Shown here piece after piece: positions 7,547 through 16,761 of a stretch of 51,869 nt of DNA (within the stretch, counting starts at the first letter, position 1; each line of letters begins with the position of its first letter). A model generated the notes under the pieces. It did not search any database and was not told the DNA's origin. It saw only the letters and a list, made by a program, of their open reading frames with translations. A program made the translations under genes and the position numbers. The stretch comes from Anaerocolumna sp. (GTDB lineage Bacteria; Bacillota; Clostridia; Lachnospirales; Lachnospiraceae): contig JAQSXJ010000026.1 of assembly GCA_029256725.1 (NCBI GenBank), forward strand, positions 1 to 51,869. The letters are read 5' to 3'.

Positions 7547-7627
7547 ACGCTATTTTCTCCTCATTGTATAATGGTAAATTATAAGTTGAATTTTATGCTT
7601 TTCCAAGGAAACACTACAGGGAACAGT

Positions 7628-8761
7628 CTAAGCTAAAGCATCACTTAAATCCTGAATCAGATCCTGTACATTTTCCAGTCCTATGGACATACGAAGCAGG
7701 CAGCCGTTAATTCCTCTTGCTATACGTTCTTCCAGGGGAACATCTGCATGGGTCTGAATCATGGGATAGGTTATCAGAGTTTCAGTACCGCCAAGGCTCT
7801 CGGCAAAGAGTATCACGGATACCCGTTCAAGAACTTGTTTTGCAGTAGCTTCTGAATCCACTTCAAAACTTATCATGGAGCCAAAGCCGCTGGTCTGTTT
7901 TATTGAGATTTCATAACCCGGATGGTCCCTAAGTCCGATATAAAATACCTTTTTAACTTTAACGTGAGCTTCAAGGAAGCGAGCGATCTCAAGAGCATTT
8001 TGGGATTGACGGTCCATTCTTACTGCAAGAGTTTTGATTCCTCGTATTAGTAACCAGCTGTCAAAAGGGGACAGACAGGCACCGGTAGTCTTATAGATAA
8101 AACGAAGTTTTTCAGACAAATCAGCTCGGTTTGTAACCAAAAAGCCTGAGAGTGTATCGTTATGTCCGCTTAAATATTTGGTACCGCTGTGAATTACAAT
8201 ATCTGCACCCAATGTCAGAGGACGCTGATAATAAGGAGTTAGGAAGGTATTGTCTACAATCAATAACAGATTGTGTTCTTTGGCAATTTGTGAAACAGCT
8301 TGAATATCCGTTACCTGCATCATGGGGTTAGTAGGGGTTTCAATGTAAATAGCTTTGGTTTCCTTTCGTATAAGGGAACGCAGCTTTGTAAGATCAGAGG
8401 TATCAAGGTAATCAAAGGTAAGTCCGTTTTTCTTGTTGATATGCTCAAATAGACGTATGGTTCCGCCATATAAATCCTCTGATGCAATAATGTGTTCACC
8501 TATGGAGAAGAGCTCCATCAATGCAGTCTCAGCAGCCATACCGGTACTAAAGGCAATGGCATCAATCCCGTCTTCCAGATTGGCAATAATTTTCTCCAGG
8601 TGTTCTCTGGTGGGATTCTGAAGTCTGGAATAATCATAGCCGGTACTTTGTCCGACTCCTGGATGAGCGAAGGTAGCTGATTGATAGATGGGGATAGTTA
8701 CGGCACCTGTAACTTGTGTTTTGTCAATTGCGCCATGTATGCAGCGGGTAGTAAAATCCAT
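7628..8761 (-). CDS. Cys/Met-metabolism PLP enzyme (cystathionine gamma-synthase / gamma-lyase family)
   Basis: 377 residues. The start at 8761 (MDFTTRCIHGAID) is chosen because AGGAGG sits 7 bases before it; the open frame extends upstream only by chance. Family signatures are PIYQSATFAHP, YDYSRLQNPT (Tyr and Arg touching PLP phosphate), ETPTNPMMQV, IVDNTFLTPYYQRP with the PLP-binding Asp170, and SGTKYLSGHND with Schiff-base K195. The family includes cystathionine gamma-synthase, gamma-lyase and O-acylhomoserine sulfhydrylase, which cannot be separated safely by eye. Together with the downstream MalY-like lyase, a transsulfuration pair converting O-acylhomoserine and cysteine to homocysteine is the best reading. 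Expression is controlled by the T-box leader upstream. Confidence 0.92.
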   Translation of the reverse strand: MDFTTRCIHGAIDKTQVTGAVTIPIYQSATFAHPGVGQSTGYDYSRLQNPTREHLEKIIANLEDGIDAIAFSTGMAAETALMELFSIGEHIIASEDLYGGTIRLFEHINKKNGLTFDYLDTSDLTKLRSLIRKETKAIYIETPTNPMMQVTDIQAVSQIAKEHNLLLIVDNTFLTPYYQRPLTLGADIVIHSGTKYLSGHNDTLSGFLVTNRADLSEKLRFIYKTTGACLSPFDSWLLIRGIKTLAVRMDRQSQNALEIARFLEAHVKVKKVFYIGLRDHPGYEISIKQTSGFGSMISFEVDSEATAKQVLERVSVILFAESLGGTETLITYPMIQTHADVPLEERIARGINGCLLRMSIGLENVQDLIQDLSDALA

Positions 8762-8892
8762 TTTGTGACCTCCTAAGTGATTCTGATATGCGACTAATAT
8801 AAAGGATGGCAGCTGAAACTTCAGTATTAAATCTGCCAAGAGGTTAATGTCTATTAGCTCTTTCAAGAAATATTTCGTTTCTAATTCTGTGT

Positions 8893-9190
8893 ATAAAAAA
8901 AACCCGCCTTCCAATAAGAAGACGAGCATAGCCCGTGTTACCACTTCAATTCATCTTTGCCTCACAGCAAAAGAACTTATCAAGTACGACATCTGCCACG
9001 ATAGGAAGATATTTATACTTCTTTGCTGTAACAGGCAAACCTGTCGCGGCCTAAGCGTAATAACGGTTCGGCGCGCCGCTCCTGAGCCATATTCTGCAAA
9101 TCCAACCTGCTTTTTTCCACCAGCCAAAAGCTCTCTGTTAGGCATTGTTTTACATACTCTCTCATTCCTAGCGTTTTGCTATGAAATTGA
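8893..9190 (-). promoter_or_regulatory. T-box leader riboswitch with terminator, candidate methionine specifier
   Basis: Read on the minus strand, the transcript from the promoter at 9195-9223 has a long structured leader. The T-box core is AAGTGGTAACACGGG (TGGTAACACGGG = 8932-8943), followed by GCTCGTCTTC pairing with GAAGGCGGGT and a run of eight T (terminator, 8893-8926). In Stem I, TGTAAA and TTTGCA close a loop with the expected AGTA on the 5' side and GAA on the 3' side. The bases after GAA are T-ATG-G, so the specifier is probably ATG (Met) at 9088-9090. Uncharged tRNA would favour the antiterminator and turn on the two sulfur amino-acid genes. The specifier assignment is inference from manual folding. 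Confidence 0.85.
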
Positions 9191-9194
9191 TTTG

Positions 9195-9223
9195 AGTATA
9201 GCAGACGACAGAGGATTTGTCAA
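9195..9223 (-). promoter_or_regulatory. Consensus promoter of the T-box operon
   Basis: On the minus strand TTGACA (9218-9223) and TATACT (9195-9200) are exactly 17 bases apart. Transcription would start near 9188, immediately before Stem I of the T-box leader. Confidence 0.85.
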
Positions 9224-9412
9224 TGTGAAAATCTCTGAGCAGAATATTTCTATTTAATATTCATTTTATGGTAAAATTAGTGAAGTTATTGTCTTGTTAT
9301 AGTAAAAGATAATATAGCTGCTAGTTTAGCGGGCTGATTTATTTTAAGGATCGTTTGAAAGGGATACAGAGAAGATACATTAGTATGATAGAATCTCGTT
9401 GGAGGTGGGAAC

Positions 9413-10090
9413 ATGGCATTTCGATTTTTATTAGTAGAAGATGATGCTGAATTAAGAGAGATTATTACGGATTACTTTTATGAGAAAAGCCAGGGTGAAA
9501 TTCAAATTGATATTGCAGAGACTGGCAGCATAGGGCAGGATAAATGTATGGAAAATGAATATGATGCCGTGCTGCTGGATGTAATGCTTCCGGAGGTCAA
9601 TGGCTTTCGTATATGCAAGGAACTTCGCAGGAGAAGTGACGTACCCATAGTGTTTTTAACAGCCAGAAATGGGGAGGGAGATATCTTAAAAGGATATCAG
9701 TTAGGATGTGATGACTACATATCGAAACCCTTTTCACTGGCAGAACTCTATGCCAAACTAAATGCGCTGATAAGACGTGCGAAAGGGACAGTTAGAAATG
9801 AGCTGATAACAGCAGGAAGGATAAGTTTAAATCCTTATCGTTATACCGTTTTTGTAAATGCAGAAGAGATTACGCTGGCACCATTGGAATTCGCATTGCT
9901 AAAGATATTACTGGAAAATAAGGGGCGGTTAGTTAATAGGGACACACTTATTATCAGGATTTGGGGGTATGATTTTGACGGAAATGACAGGGTGGTAGAT
10001 AATCACATTAAAAAATTAAGAAAAGCGCTAAAAGATGGTGCTCGCCAGATTAAGACAGTGATAAAAAAGGGCTATATGCTGGTGGAGTAG
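9413..10090 (+). CDS. OmpR/PhoB-family DNA-binding response regulator
   Basis: 225 residues with GGAGG upstream. The receiver domain (1-120) has the acidic pocket D10-D11, phospho-acceptor D56 in YDAVLLDVMLPEVNG, the conserved Thr in VFLTARNG, and Lys in DYISKPFS. The C-terminal winged helix (about 130-223) has LAPLEFALLKILLENKGRLVN, the recognition-helix region NDRVVDNHIKKLRKAL, and ends IKTVIKKGYMLVE. This is a full-length OmpR-type activator or repressor, phosphorylated by the kinase encoded 230 bp downstream. The target genes are unknown. The gap to the kinase gene is unusually long for such a pair and holds no convincing ORF. Confidence 0.95.
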   Translation: MAFRFLLVEDDAELREIITDYFYEKSQGEIQIDIAETGSIGQDKCMENEYDAVLLDVMLPEVNGFRICKELRRRSDVPIVFLTARNGEGDILKGYQLGCDDYISKPFSLAELYAKLNALIRRAKGTVRNELITAGRISLNPYRYTVFVNAEEITLAPLEFALLKILLENKGRLVNRDTLIIRIWGYDFDGNDRVVDNHIKKLRKALKDGARQIKTVIKKGYMLVE

Positions 10091-10319
10091 TAATTTAAAG
10101 TAGAGTTAAGGATGGATTTTGCTAAAGGATGAATATTGCTATTAGAATGAATGAGAATTTTAAGGAGAAAGGATGTGGCACAGAATTTCTTCATTCGTTC
10201 ATCATTTGTGGCAGCAGTGCAGACCTATCTGCAATATGAACAGGTAAAGAATGAAGAGAAGCACTTTCACTCCCTCTTGATTTTATACGCGTGTAAGAGC
10301 ACGCTGATAGGAGACAAGT

Positions 10320-11999
10320 ATGAAATGGAATAAAGTAAAAAGAATGATATGCCTACGTATTTTTTCGGCATTACTGATGGCCTATCTGATTCTGATGACA
10401 GGGTTTACCGTTTTCCTTTTAAACCAGCAAAAGAAGCAGGAGATTATGGCGAATGTATCCTACGGAATGCAGGTGAATAATTCATTGAATGCGGAGCTAA
10501 AAGAATATCTTAAAAGTAGAAAAAAGATTTCAGACTTAATCAATCTGCAGGATAAGGCTGTCAGTAAAATGTATACAGTAGCTCAAGGGTTGGAACTGGC
10601 AATTTATACGGAAGATTTTAGCAGTGTAAGTAATACCAATGACTACTGGTTCTGCGGTTATAGAGAACTTCAGAAGAATAACAAGTTTGTTACGAAGTAT
10701 GGATTTATAGACCCGGACGCATGGTTTGGGAAAGAAGATTTAAAGGAACTTGAGAAATATTTGCAAGAGATTCCGGTTGCGGAAAAAGTTGGGGATATCA
10801 GTAGTTATACTGTAAACATTGCCGAATTTTATGTTGAGGGGGGTATGATAGTACCTGTTAAGATTACAGTAACACCTTATTATGCAAAAGAATTCGATGA
10901 AAGCGGCAGGGTGATAAAGTCCTGCCGAAAACAGAGTGAAGAGAATATTGTATTTACTGTTTCGTATATAAATAAATACGGACTTAAAGCTCATACTGAC
11001 GGGTATATCACTTATACAACCAGAGACAACAGCAATGATGAACTGCGCAATATGGTTTTGGATAAGTATAAAGTAATGGATTCAATAGCAGATTTAAAGC
11101 TTCAGTCTGTCAAACAGATAACTCCTTTTAAATATCGTTTCTACCAGATTGTTCCCTATAATAATTATATAACCGTAGACGATGACGGTATCTATCGTAG
11201 TGACTTCTGGACAGTTATAGCGGTAGAAGTAAACCTTCTGGATAAATGCGGTTCTATGCTTTTATTTGTCTGGTTAAGCTGTTTTATCATTTTTACCGGG
11301 GTAGCCATTTTGTTAATTATGCAGACCATTGGCTTATATAATAGCAGAGAAAAGCTCGAAAGTTACAGGGTAGAAACCACCAGTGCTCTGGCACATGAGT
11401 TGAAGACGCCTTTGAGTATCATATCCGGCTATGCACAGAATCTTAAGGAAAATATCCAAAGTGATAAGAGAGAGTATTATGCAGATAATATATATAATAA
11501 TGTAGAACGAATGGACAGAATAATAATTAACATGCTGGAATTTACGAAATACGATTCAGATAAGCTTGTACCACGATATACGGAAGTACCGCTACAAGAG
11601 GTGTGTACTGTATTAATTAACCGCTACACTCAGCAATGTATAGAAAGAAGCATAACAATCAAATCAGATGGTGAGGCTGTTATCAAAACTGATTATATGC
11701 TGATAGAGAAGGTACTTGATAATTTCTTTACGAATGCGTTGGCTAACACAGAAGAGGGTGGTGAAATAAGCATTAAGATAATCAATAAAGCGCTGGAATT
11801 CTACAACAGTGGAAGCCATATTCCGGAGGAAGAGTTAAAGGATATCTGGGAGCCTTTTGTGAAATCAGACAAATCCCGCAGTAAATCAAAAGGAACAGGA
11901 TTAGGCCTGTCCATCGTTGGAAATATATTAAAGAGCTTGGGCTTTACCTATGGTGTATTCAACAAAGAGGACGGTGTTGTATTCTGGTTTCGATGGTAA
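10320..11999 (+). CDS. Sensor histidine kinase with large extracytoplasmic domain
   Basis: 559 residues, GGAG upstream. Membrane segments at about 9-34 and 312-338 enclose a roughly 275-residue outer domain rich in Tyr and charged residues, with no sensor family recognised. A cytoplasmic HisKA helix follows, with the phospho-acceptor His359 in ALAHELKTPLSIISGYAQN. The ATPase domain shows the N box (NFFTNALANTEEGGEI), a partial F-type segment EPFVKSDKSR, and the G2 box GTGLGLSIVGN near residue 524. No HAMP domain is obvious; the second membrane helix leads almost directly to HisKA. It is the partner of the preceding response regulator. A shared terminator follows at 12066-12123. Confidence 0.93.
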   Translation: MKWNKVKRMICLRIFSALLMAYLILMTGFTVFLLNQQKKQEIMANVSYGMQVNNSLNAELKEYLKSRKKISDLINLQDKAVSKMYTVAQGLELAIYTEDFSSVSNTNDYWFCGYRELQKNNKFVTKYGFIDPDAWFGKEDLKELEKYLQEIPVAEKVGDISSYTVNIAEFYVEGGMIVPVKITVTPYYAKEFDESGRVIKSCRKQSEENIVFTVSYINKYGLKAHTDGYITYTTRDNSNDELRNMVLDKYKVMDSIADLKLQSVKQITPFKYRFYQIVPYNNYITVDDDGIYRSDFWTVIAVEVNLLDKCGSMLLFVWLSCFIIFTGVAILLIMQTIGLYNSREKLESYRVETTSALAHELKTPLSIISGYAQNLKENIQSDKREYYADNIYNNVERMDRIIINMLEFTKYDSDKLVPRYTEVPLQEVCTVLINRYTQQCIERSITIKSDGEAVIKTDYMLIEKVLDNFFTNALANTEEGGEISIKIINKALEFYNSGSHIPEEELKDIWEPFVKSDKSRSKSKGTGLGLSIVGNILKSLGFTYGVFNKEDGVVFWFRW

Positions 12000-12065
12000 T
12001 GGGTCCGGCAGAGAGTATCTCTGTTTACAATTATTAAATGCTAATGAAAAATATTATATATAAAT

Positions 12066-12123
12066 TTAACCCAGCCTGTTCTTAAGCTTCCCAGAAGGAA
12101 GTTAAGTTAAGGGGCTGGGTTAA
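12066..12123. terminator. Bidirectional terminator between the kinase gene and aminopeptidase P gene
   Basis: TTAACCCAGCC (12066-12076) pairs perfectly with GGCTGGGTTAA (12113-12123), with inner pairing of CTTAA with TTAAG. It lies between convergent stops at 11999 (+) and 12139 (-). Confidence 0.8.
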
Positions 12124-12138
12124 CTATGTTTATGTGTA

Positions 12139-13929
12139 TTAGATTGCTCTGGTTGATTCTTTTAACCAGAGTTTCTCCTCGTCAGTCAGATAAGGAGAGA
12201 GCTTTTCATAGACTTCTTTGTGATAGCGGTTCAGACTATCAATCTCTTTGCTGGTCATATATGCAGTATCCACTGCCTCCAGATCAATAGGAGCAAAGGT
12301 CAGATGCTCAAAATACATGAATTGACCGTATTCGTTCTTAACGCCTTTGTGGCAGATCAACTCGTTTTCTGTACGGATACCGTGGCTTCCTTCAATATAG
12401 ATACCGGGTTCATCTGTGGTAACCATACCTTCTTCCAGTACACAGCCGTCATCTCTTTCGGGTACCTTCTTCCAGCGGAAACCGTTAGGAGCTTCATGGA
12501 CATTCAGAAGATATCCTACACCATGACCGGTACCGCATTTATAATCCAGATCCATGTCCCAGATGGGTCCTCTTGCAAGGATATCCAGGTTCAGTCCGAT
12601 GCAGCCATGAAGAAATCTGGCATCAGAAAGGTTTAACATACTTCTTAAAACTGCTGTAAAATGCTTTTTGATTTCATCACTAATTTCACCAAGCACAATA
12701 GTTCTGGTAATATCGGTAGTACCTTCATAATACTGACCACCGGAGTCTACTAAGAGAATGCCTTCCGGTTTTAATACCGCATGACTTTCTTCCGTAGCTT
12801 TATAGTGCATCATAGCAGCATTGGCATTGTAAGCACTGATGGTATCAAAGCTAAGATCAATACAGCCATCCTGCTCACGTCTTTTAGCTTCCAGGAAATC
12901 ACTGGCGCTGACTTCAGTGATTTCTGTCTTACCAAGATTCTGTTTTAACCAATAGATGAACTTGGTTACGGCAACACCGTCTTTAATATGAGCCTTACGC
13001 AGATTCTCAAGCTCGACGGGATTCTTAACCGCTTTAAACAATACCGTAGGATTTGGGGCATCAATAATATCGGCATCAGTGCCGAGGTTTTTATAAATTG
13101 CGTAATTGACTTTTGCTGTATCCAATAAGATTTTTTCAGTTTTAGGCAATGTTTTAACAAATTCATAAATTTCAAAATAGTCCTTTATCTCTACGCCGGC
13201 GTTTTCAAGTTCCTTTTTGATTTCTGCTGAAAGTTTATGTTCATCCAGAAACAGATAAGCTTTTTCACTGTCAATAACTGCATAAGAGAGTACCACAGGG
13301 TTATAAGCAATATCACCACCGCGGATATTGAACAGCCAAGCGATATCATCCAGTGAGGTTATGATGTGATATTTAGCCTGCTTTTTCTGCATTTCAATTC
13401 TTACGGCTTCCAGTTTTAAAGTAGTGGATTTGCCGGAGTATTTTTCTTCTAACAGAAAAGCGGAGGCAGTAGGCAGGGAGGGGCGGTCAGTCCAAATATC
13501 ATCCACCAGATCTTTTTCATAAGAAATTGAAATGCTTTTGGCAGATAACTTATCACTTAAACGAAGGCCGAGTCTGGCGTTAACGACTCTGCCGTCAAAA
13601 CCTAAAACATCACCTTCCTTTAAAGAGTCAACCAGGAATTCTTCCAGTGAAGGAACCCCTTCTTCGCCCATTTTATAAAGAGTTATACCAGAGTCAGCCA
13701 GTTCTCTTGCAGCCTGGATAAAATATCTTCCGTCAGTCCAAAGACCTGCGGTTTCCAGGGTAACAACTACACTTCCTGCTGAGCCGGTAAAACCAGATAA
13801 ATATTTTCTTGATTTAAAATAGTCTCCTACATACTCTGATTCGTGGAAATCAGAAGTGGGGAGCAGATAAGCCTGAATGCCGTTTTTCGCCATTAAGGCT
13901 CTTAAATGCTGTAATTTCTCTGTTACCAT
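12139..13929 (-). CDS. Aminopeptidase P family (Xaa-Pro) metallopeptidase, long form
   Basis: 596 residues from the ATG at 13929, which has AGGAGG 7 bases upstream; an in-frame ATG at 13947 lies before that ribosome site and overlaps the cyclophilin stop. Two creatinase-like N-terminal domains (about 1-300) precede the M24B pita-bread catalytic domain. The five metal ligands are visible: two Asp in LVDSGGQYYEGTTDITRT, His in GTGHGVGYLLNVHE, and Glu in TDEPGIYIEGSHGIRTENE (two positions). About 600 residues fits the long, three-domain form found in many Firmicutes and eukaryotes, not the 350-residue short PepQ/YqhT form. It removes N-terminal residues preceding proline from peptides in the cytosol. 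It forms an operon with the cyclophilin gene, a sensible proline-related pairing. Confidence 0.93.
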   Translation of the reverse strand: MVTEKLQHLRALMAKNGIQAYLLPTSDFHESEYVGDYFKSRKYLSGFTGSAGSVVVTLETAGLWTDGRYFIQAARELADSGITLYKMGEEGVPSLEEFLVDSLKEGDVLGFDGRVVNARLGLRLSDKLSAKSISISYEKDLVDDIWTDRPSLPTASAFLLEEKYSGKSTTLKLEAVRIEMQKKQAKYHIITSLDDIAWLFNIRGGDIAYNPVVLSYAVIDSEKAYLFLDEHKLSAEIKKELENAGVEIKDYFEIYEFVKTLPKTEKILLDTAKVNYAIYKNLGTDADIIDAPNPTVLFKAVKNPVELENLRKAHIKDGVAVTKFIYWLKQNLGKTEITEVSASDFLEAKRREQDGCIDLSFDTISAYNANAAMMHYKATEESHAVLKPEGILLVDSGGQYYEGTTDITRTIVLGEISDEIKKHFTAVLRSMLNLSDARFLHGCIGLNLDILARGPIWDMDLDYKCGTGHGVGYLLNVHEAPNGFRWKKVPERDDGCVLEEGMVTTDEPGIYIEGSHGIRTENELICHKGVKNEYGQFMYFEHLTFAPIDLEAVDTAYMTSKEIDSLNRYHKEVYEKLSPYLTDEEKLWLKESTRAI

Positions 13930-13946
13930 AGAATAGCCTCCTGTCA

Positions 13947-14471
13947 TTACATTTTTTCAGGTTCGCCGTATTCTTCTCCGAATAATTCAACGGTTACTTT
14001 TTTCATAACCTGAGGATTTAAGGGTCTGTCGGAATAGTCGGTTTTTTCATCAGCGATAGTATTTACTATCTCAAGACCTTCCGTAACTTTACCAAAACCT
14101 GCGTAGGAGCCGTCCAGATGGGGGCTGTCCTTATGCATAATGAAGAACTGGGAACCTGCTGAGTTAGGCATCTGTGATCTTGCCATAGAGATAACTCCTG
14201 CAGAATGCTTTAAATTATTTTCAAATTGGTTGTATGAAAATTCTCCTTTGATAGAATATCCAGGACCACCCATACCGGTTCCTTCCGGATCGCCGCCCTG
14301 AATCATGAAACCGCGGATAACTCTGTGGAAGATCAGCCCGTCATAATAGTTTTTCTGAACTAAAGATATAAAGTTCTTTACTGTATTGGGAGCGATATCA
14401 GGATATAACTCCAGTTTAATAAGGCCGCCATTTTCCATTTCAATTGTTACAATAGGATTCTTATCTGCCAT
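13947..14471 (-). CDS. Cyclophilin-type peptidyl-prolyl cis-trans isomerase
   Basis: 174 residues with AAAGGG upstream. The cyclophilin core is intact: NFISLVQKNYYDGLIFHRVI (catalytic Arg in FHRV), GFMIQGGDPEGTGMGGPGYS, HSAGVISMARSQMPNSAGSQ, FFIMHKDSPHLDGSYAGFGKV and a closing strand. No signal peptide, so it is cytosolic and accelerates proline isomerisation during protein folding. The stop overlaps the upstream ATG of the aminopeptidase P frame, indicating one transcript. It is somewhat longer than minimal bacterial PpiB owing to a short charged C-terminus. Confidence 0.95.
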   Translation of the reverse strand: MADKNPIVTIEMENGGLIKLELYPDIAPNTVKNFISLVQKNYYDGLIFHRVIRGFMIQGGDPEGTGMGGPGYSIKGEFSYNQFENNLKHSAGVISMARSQMPNSAGSQFFIMHKDSPHLDGSYAGFGKVTEGLEIVNTIADEKTDYSDRPLNPQVMKKVTVELFGEEYGEPEKM

Positions 14472-14983
14472 TTTATATACCCTTTCTGTAATCTGATATT
14501 TACAAAAGATAATTATATCATAGTTTAAATGGGGTGTCTAATGAAAATAAAACGTCCCTCATCCAGTATAACAGTTCTGACAAACTTTATGAAATCGTAT
14601 CAGTTGCTTGGTATTTCAAAATAGTAATCACACAGTAATAGAAATTTGATGAATTGTATGAAATGAATTGAAAACAGTTGACAAATAAAATAAACAATAA
14701 TAAAATATGTTTATTGATATGACTAATAATATAATGAAATAAAGACAGTAGGAAAAGTCGGATTCTTCATAAATAAAGAAAGTTGTCAAGATATATCCTC
14801 AATCTGTCTCAGATATTGTGTGAATTATGGGAATGAATAATTCGAGATTTGTAGCAGTGCTATAAGTAAACTTGTATGAATAAATATCAGATGGAAAAAA
14901 GAGAGGTTTATTTCATATATTTCTTAGGCCGTAATGTCAGGCAAGGTTGCAAGATTAGATGTCTAGTGAGAAAGGAATTGATT
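14472..14983. other. Divergent AT-rich intergenic region with promoter and long leader
   Basis: No convincing gene. The region separates the divergent cyclophilin and LuxR-type genes. It contains the promoter at 14678-14706 and a leader of about 270 bases before the start at 14984. A reading frame is open from 14876 in phase with the downstream gene, but its ATG lacks a ribosome site. No strong hairpin was noticed in the leader. Confidence 0.5.
14678..14706 (+). promoter_or_regulatory. Promoter for the LuxR/DUF2087 genes
   Basis: Consensus TTGACA (14678-14683) and TAAAAT (14701-14706) separated by 17 very AT-rich bases. It is about 280 bp upstream of the regulator start. Confidence 0.6.
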
Positions 14984-15742
14984 ATGGAAGGAAAAAATAA
15001 GGATTTTAATATAAATGAGATGAAGCAGGGATATTCTTACGTGGAAGAGGAGGCGGGGAAATATATCTGCAGTTATTGCAAAAAGGAGTTTTACAAGGGG
15101 GAAGTATATCCTATCAGTGAACGTTTTTATGAGGCAGAAAAAGGAGCTATGCTTCATGTTCACATGGAGCATGGGAAACCTTTTGAGCTTCTTATGAAGT
15201 CTGACAGCAAATATCTGACCTTAACGGATAATCAGAAGCAGATATTAACCCTGTTAGAAGCAGGACTTAGTGATAACGAAATTGCTAAACAGCTGGGGGT
15301 TACACCTTCTACTGTAAGGCATCAGAAATTTATGTTCAGAGAAAAAGCAAAGCAGGCTAAAATGTTTCTGGCAGTGTACGAGCTGGCCCTGGAACATAAT
15401 ACAGGCGGAGACAGACTGGTACCAATTCACTCTAAAGCAAAAATGGTGGATGACAGATACATTACGACGGAGGAGGAAAAGGAGAAGATACTGGAAACTA
15501 CCTTCTCTTCTCTGAATCCTTTAAAGCTAAAGCACTTTCCTGCTAAAGAAAAGAAAAAGATTGTGATATTAAAAAAGATAAGTGAATCCTTTACAGAAGG
15601 AAAGCATTATAAGGAAAAAGAGCTTAATCAGATACTAAAAGATATCTATGACGATTATCCGACTCTTAGAAGATACATGATAGAATACGGTTTTATGGGC
15701 AGGACAGATGACTGCAGGGAATATTGGTTAACCCAGGGATAA
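14984..15742 (+). CDS. Zinc-finger-like / LuxR-type HTH / DUF2087 transcriptional regulator
   Basis: 252 residues from the ATG at 14984, which has AAAGGA 7 bases upstream. Three parts are seen. Residues 25-63 carry C29-x2-C32 and several His (58, 60, 63), a possible zinc site. Residues 80-120 form a LuxR-type helix-turn-helix (LTDNQKQILTLLEAGLSDNE then IAKQLGVTPSTVRHQKF). Residues about 185-250 are DUF2087 (HFPAKEKKKIVILKKISESF, with YPTLRRYMIEYGFMGRTDD later). The domain order is known for small Gram-positive regulators whose signal is uncharacterised. A second gene with only DUF2087 follows 91 bp downstream. What it regulates is not evident. Confidence 0.82.
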   Translation: MEGKNKDFNINEMKQGYSYVEEEAGKYICSYCKKEFYKGEVYPISERFYEAEKGAMLHVHMEHGKPFELLMKSDSKYLTLTDNQKQILTLLEAGLSDNEIAKQLGVTPSTVRHQKFMFREKAKQAKMFLAVYELALEHNTGGDRLVPIHSKAKMVDDRYITTEEEKEKILETTFSSLNPLKLKHFPAKEKKKIVILKKISESFTEGKHYKEKELNQILKDIYDDYPTLRRYMIEYGFMGRTDDCREYWLTQG

Positions 15743-15833
15743 TTTAATAATCTGAAAATGCTGCAGTGAATTTCTTCAACTACAAATTCAGGAATACAAA
15801 ATCAGAAATTTTATATCCACGAAAGGAGATAAC

Positions 15834-16136
15834 ATGGAAAATAAAATAAATAATAAATTAGAAATACCGGATAATTACAGGGAGATTATTAGTCAGTTCC
15901 TGGATGATAAACAGAGAATCAAATCATGGCCGGCTAAAAAGGATCGTAAAATTGCGGTGCTTTATTACCTCAGTGAAAAATTTGAAGAAGAGGTTAAGTA
16001 TTCGGAAAAAGAAGTCAATGAAATTATTAAGAGGTGGCATACCTTTGAAGATTTTTTCCTGCTTCGCAGAGGACTTGTAGATATGAAGTTCTTATTGAGG
16101 GCAAGGGATGGAAGTGTTTACTGGAAAGAAAAATAA
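15834..16136 (+). CDS. Stand-alone DUF2087 protein
   Basis: 100 residues preceded by AAAGGAG. The whole protein corresponds to the DUF2087 domain at the C-terminus of the previous gene product: SWPAKKDRKIAVLYYLSEKF, YSEKEVNEIIKRW and FFLLRRGLVDMKFL line up with the matching segments there, then a closing strand GSVYWKEK. It lacks any DNA-binding part. DUF2087 is thought to be a winged-helix-like fold often found behind HTH domains. A partner or modulator of the neighbouring regulator is a reasonable inference, made from adjacency and shared domain only. Confidence 0.75.
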   Translation: MENKINNKLEIPDNYREIISQFLDDKQRIKSWPAKKDRKIAVLYYLSEKFEEEVKYSEKEVNEIIKRWHTFEDFFLLRRGLVDMKFLLRARDGSVYWKEK

Positions 16137-16254
16137 AACTGAAACAGTGTTATAGTTAAAGTTAGTATTAATCCTGTCAACTGAACGAAGAACTATAAAG
16201 GTATATTATAGTCGAAACAATAAAATAAATAAAGAATTAGAGAGGAACAATCAA

Positions 16255-16761
16255 TTGAATTTAAAGTTAAATAAGATGTCTTCTCATTTTCTTGTTAAGC
16301 AATTTTCAGAAGAAGATATTTTATGTATATACGAAGTTTGCAGACGAAATCCGACCTATTATCATTATCTAAAGACCAAGCCAACAATTGCAAATATAAA
16401 AGATGTTTTTACGGAACTACCCTCAAACAAGGCGCTTGAAGATAAATTATTTATTGGTTTTTATAGTGAGAATCATTTAATTGCATTGATGGATTTTGTT
16501 GTTGGATATCCTGACATTCACACCGTATTTATTGGCTGGTTCATGATGAATAAAGAGTATCAGGGGAGGGGAACCGGAACAGAGATAATTACAGAGTTTC
16601 TCAATTATTTAAAAAAAGAAAGTTATACGTATGTTGAGCTTGGATATATAAAAGGGAACAGGGAAAGTGAGCAATTCTGGATTAAAAATAGTTTTAAACC
16701 TACAGGAGTTGAAACCAGAAAAGATAAATATAAAATTAGATATATGCGGAAGGAACTATAG
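16255..16761 (+). CDS. GNAT-family N-acetyltransferase
   Basis: 168 residues from a TTG start with AGAGGA 8 bases before it (an ATG seven codons later, at 16276, is the alternative). The acetyl-CoA binding motif A is visible as GWFMMNKEYQGRGTGTEIIT (Q/R-x-x-G-x-G/A), preceded by a LIALMDFVVGYPD strand and followed by YVELGYIKGNRESEQFWIKN and a FKPTGVETRKD end typical of the fold. It should transfer an acetyl group to a small-molecule or protein amine; the acceptor is unknown. It stands alone between the DUF2087 genes and the pyrK promoter, with no terminator noticed after it. Confidence 0.85.
   Translation: MNLKLNKMSSHFLVKQFSEEDILCIYEVCRRNPTYYHYLKTKPTIANIKDVFTELPSNKALEDKLFIGFYSENHLIALMDFVVGYPDIHTVFIGWFMMNKEYQGRGTGTEIITEFLNYLKKESYTYVELGYIKGNRESEQFWIKNSFKPTGVETRKDKYKIRYMRKEL

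Noticed and set aside
8951..9145. 64-codon minus-strand frame within the T-box leader
   Set aside because: It lies in conserved T-box RNA structure and has no ribosome binding site.
10151..10333. 60-codon frame between response regulator and kinase genes
   Set aside because: No ribosome site, overlaps the kinase start, no recognisable features.
12139..12186. Frameshift or truncation at the aminopeptidase P end
   Set aside because: The final helix and stop are normal for the long form, and a terminator follows at the expected distance.
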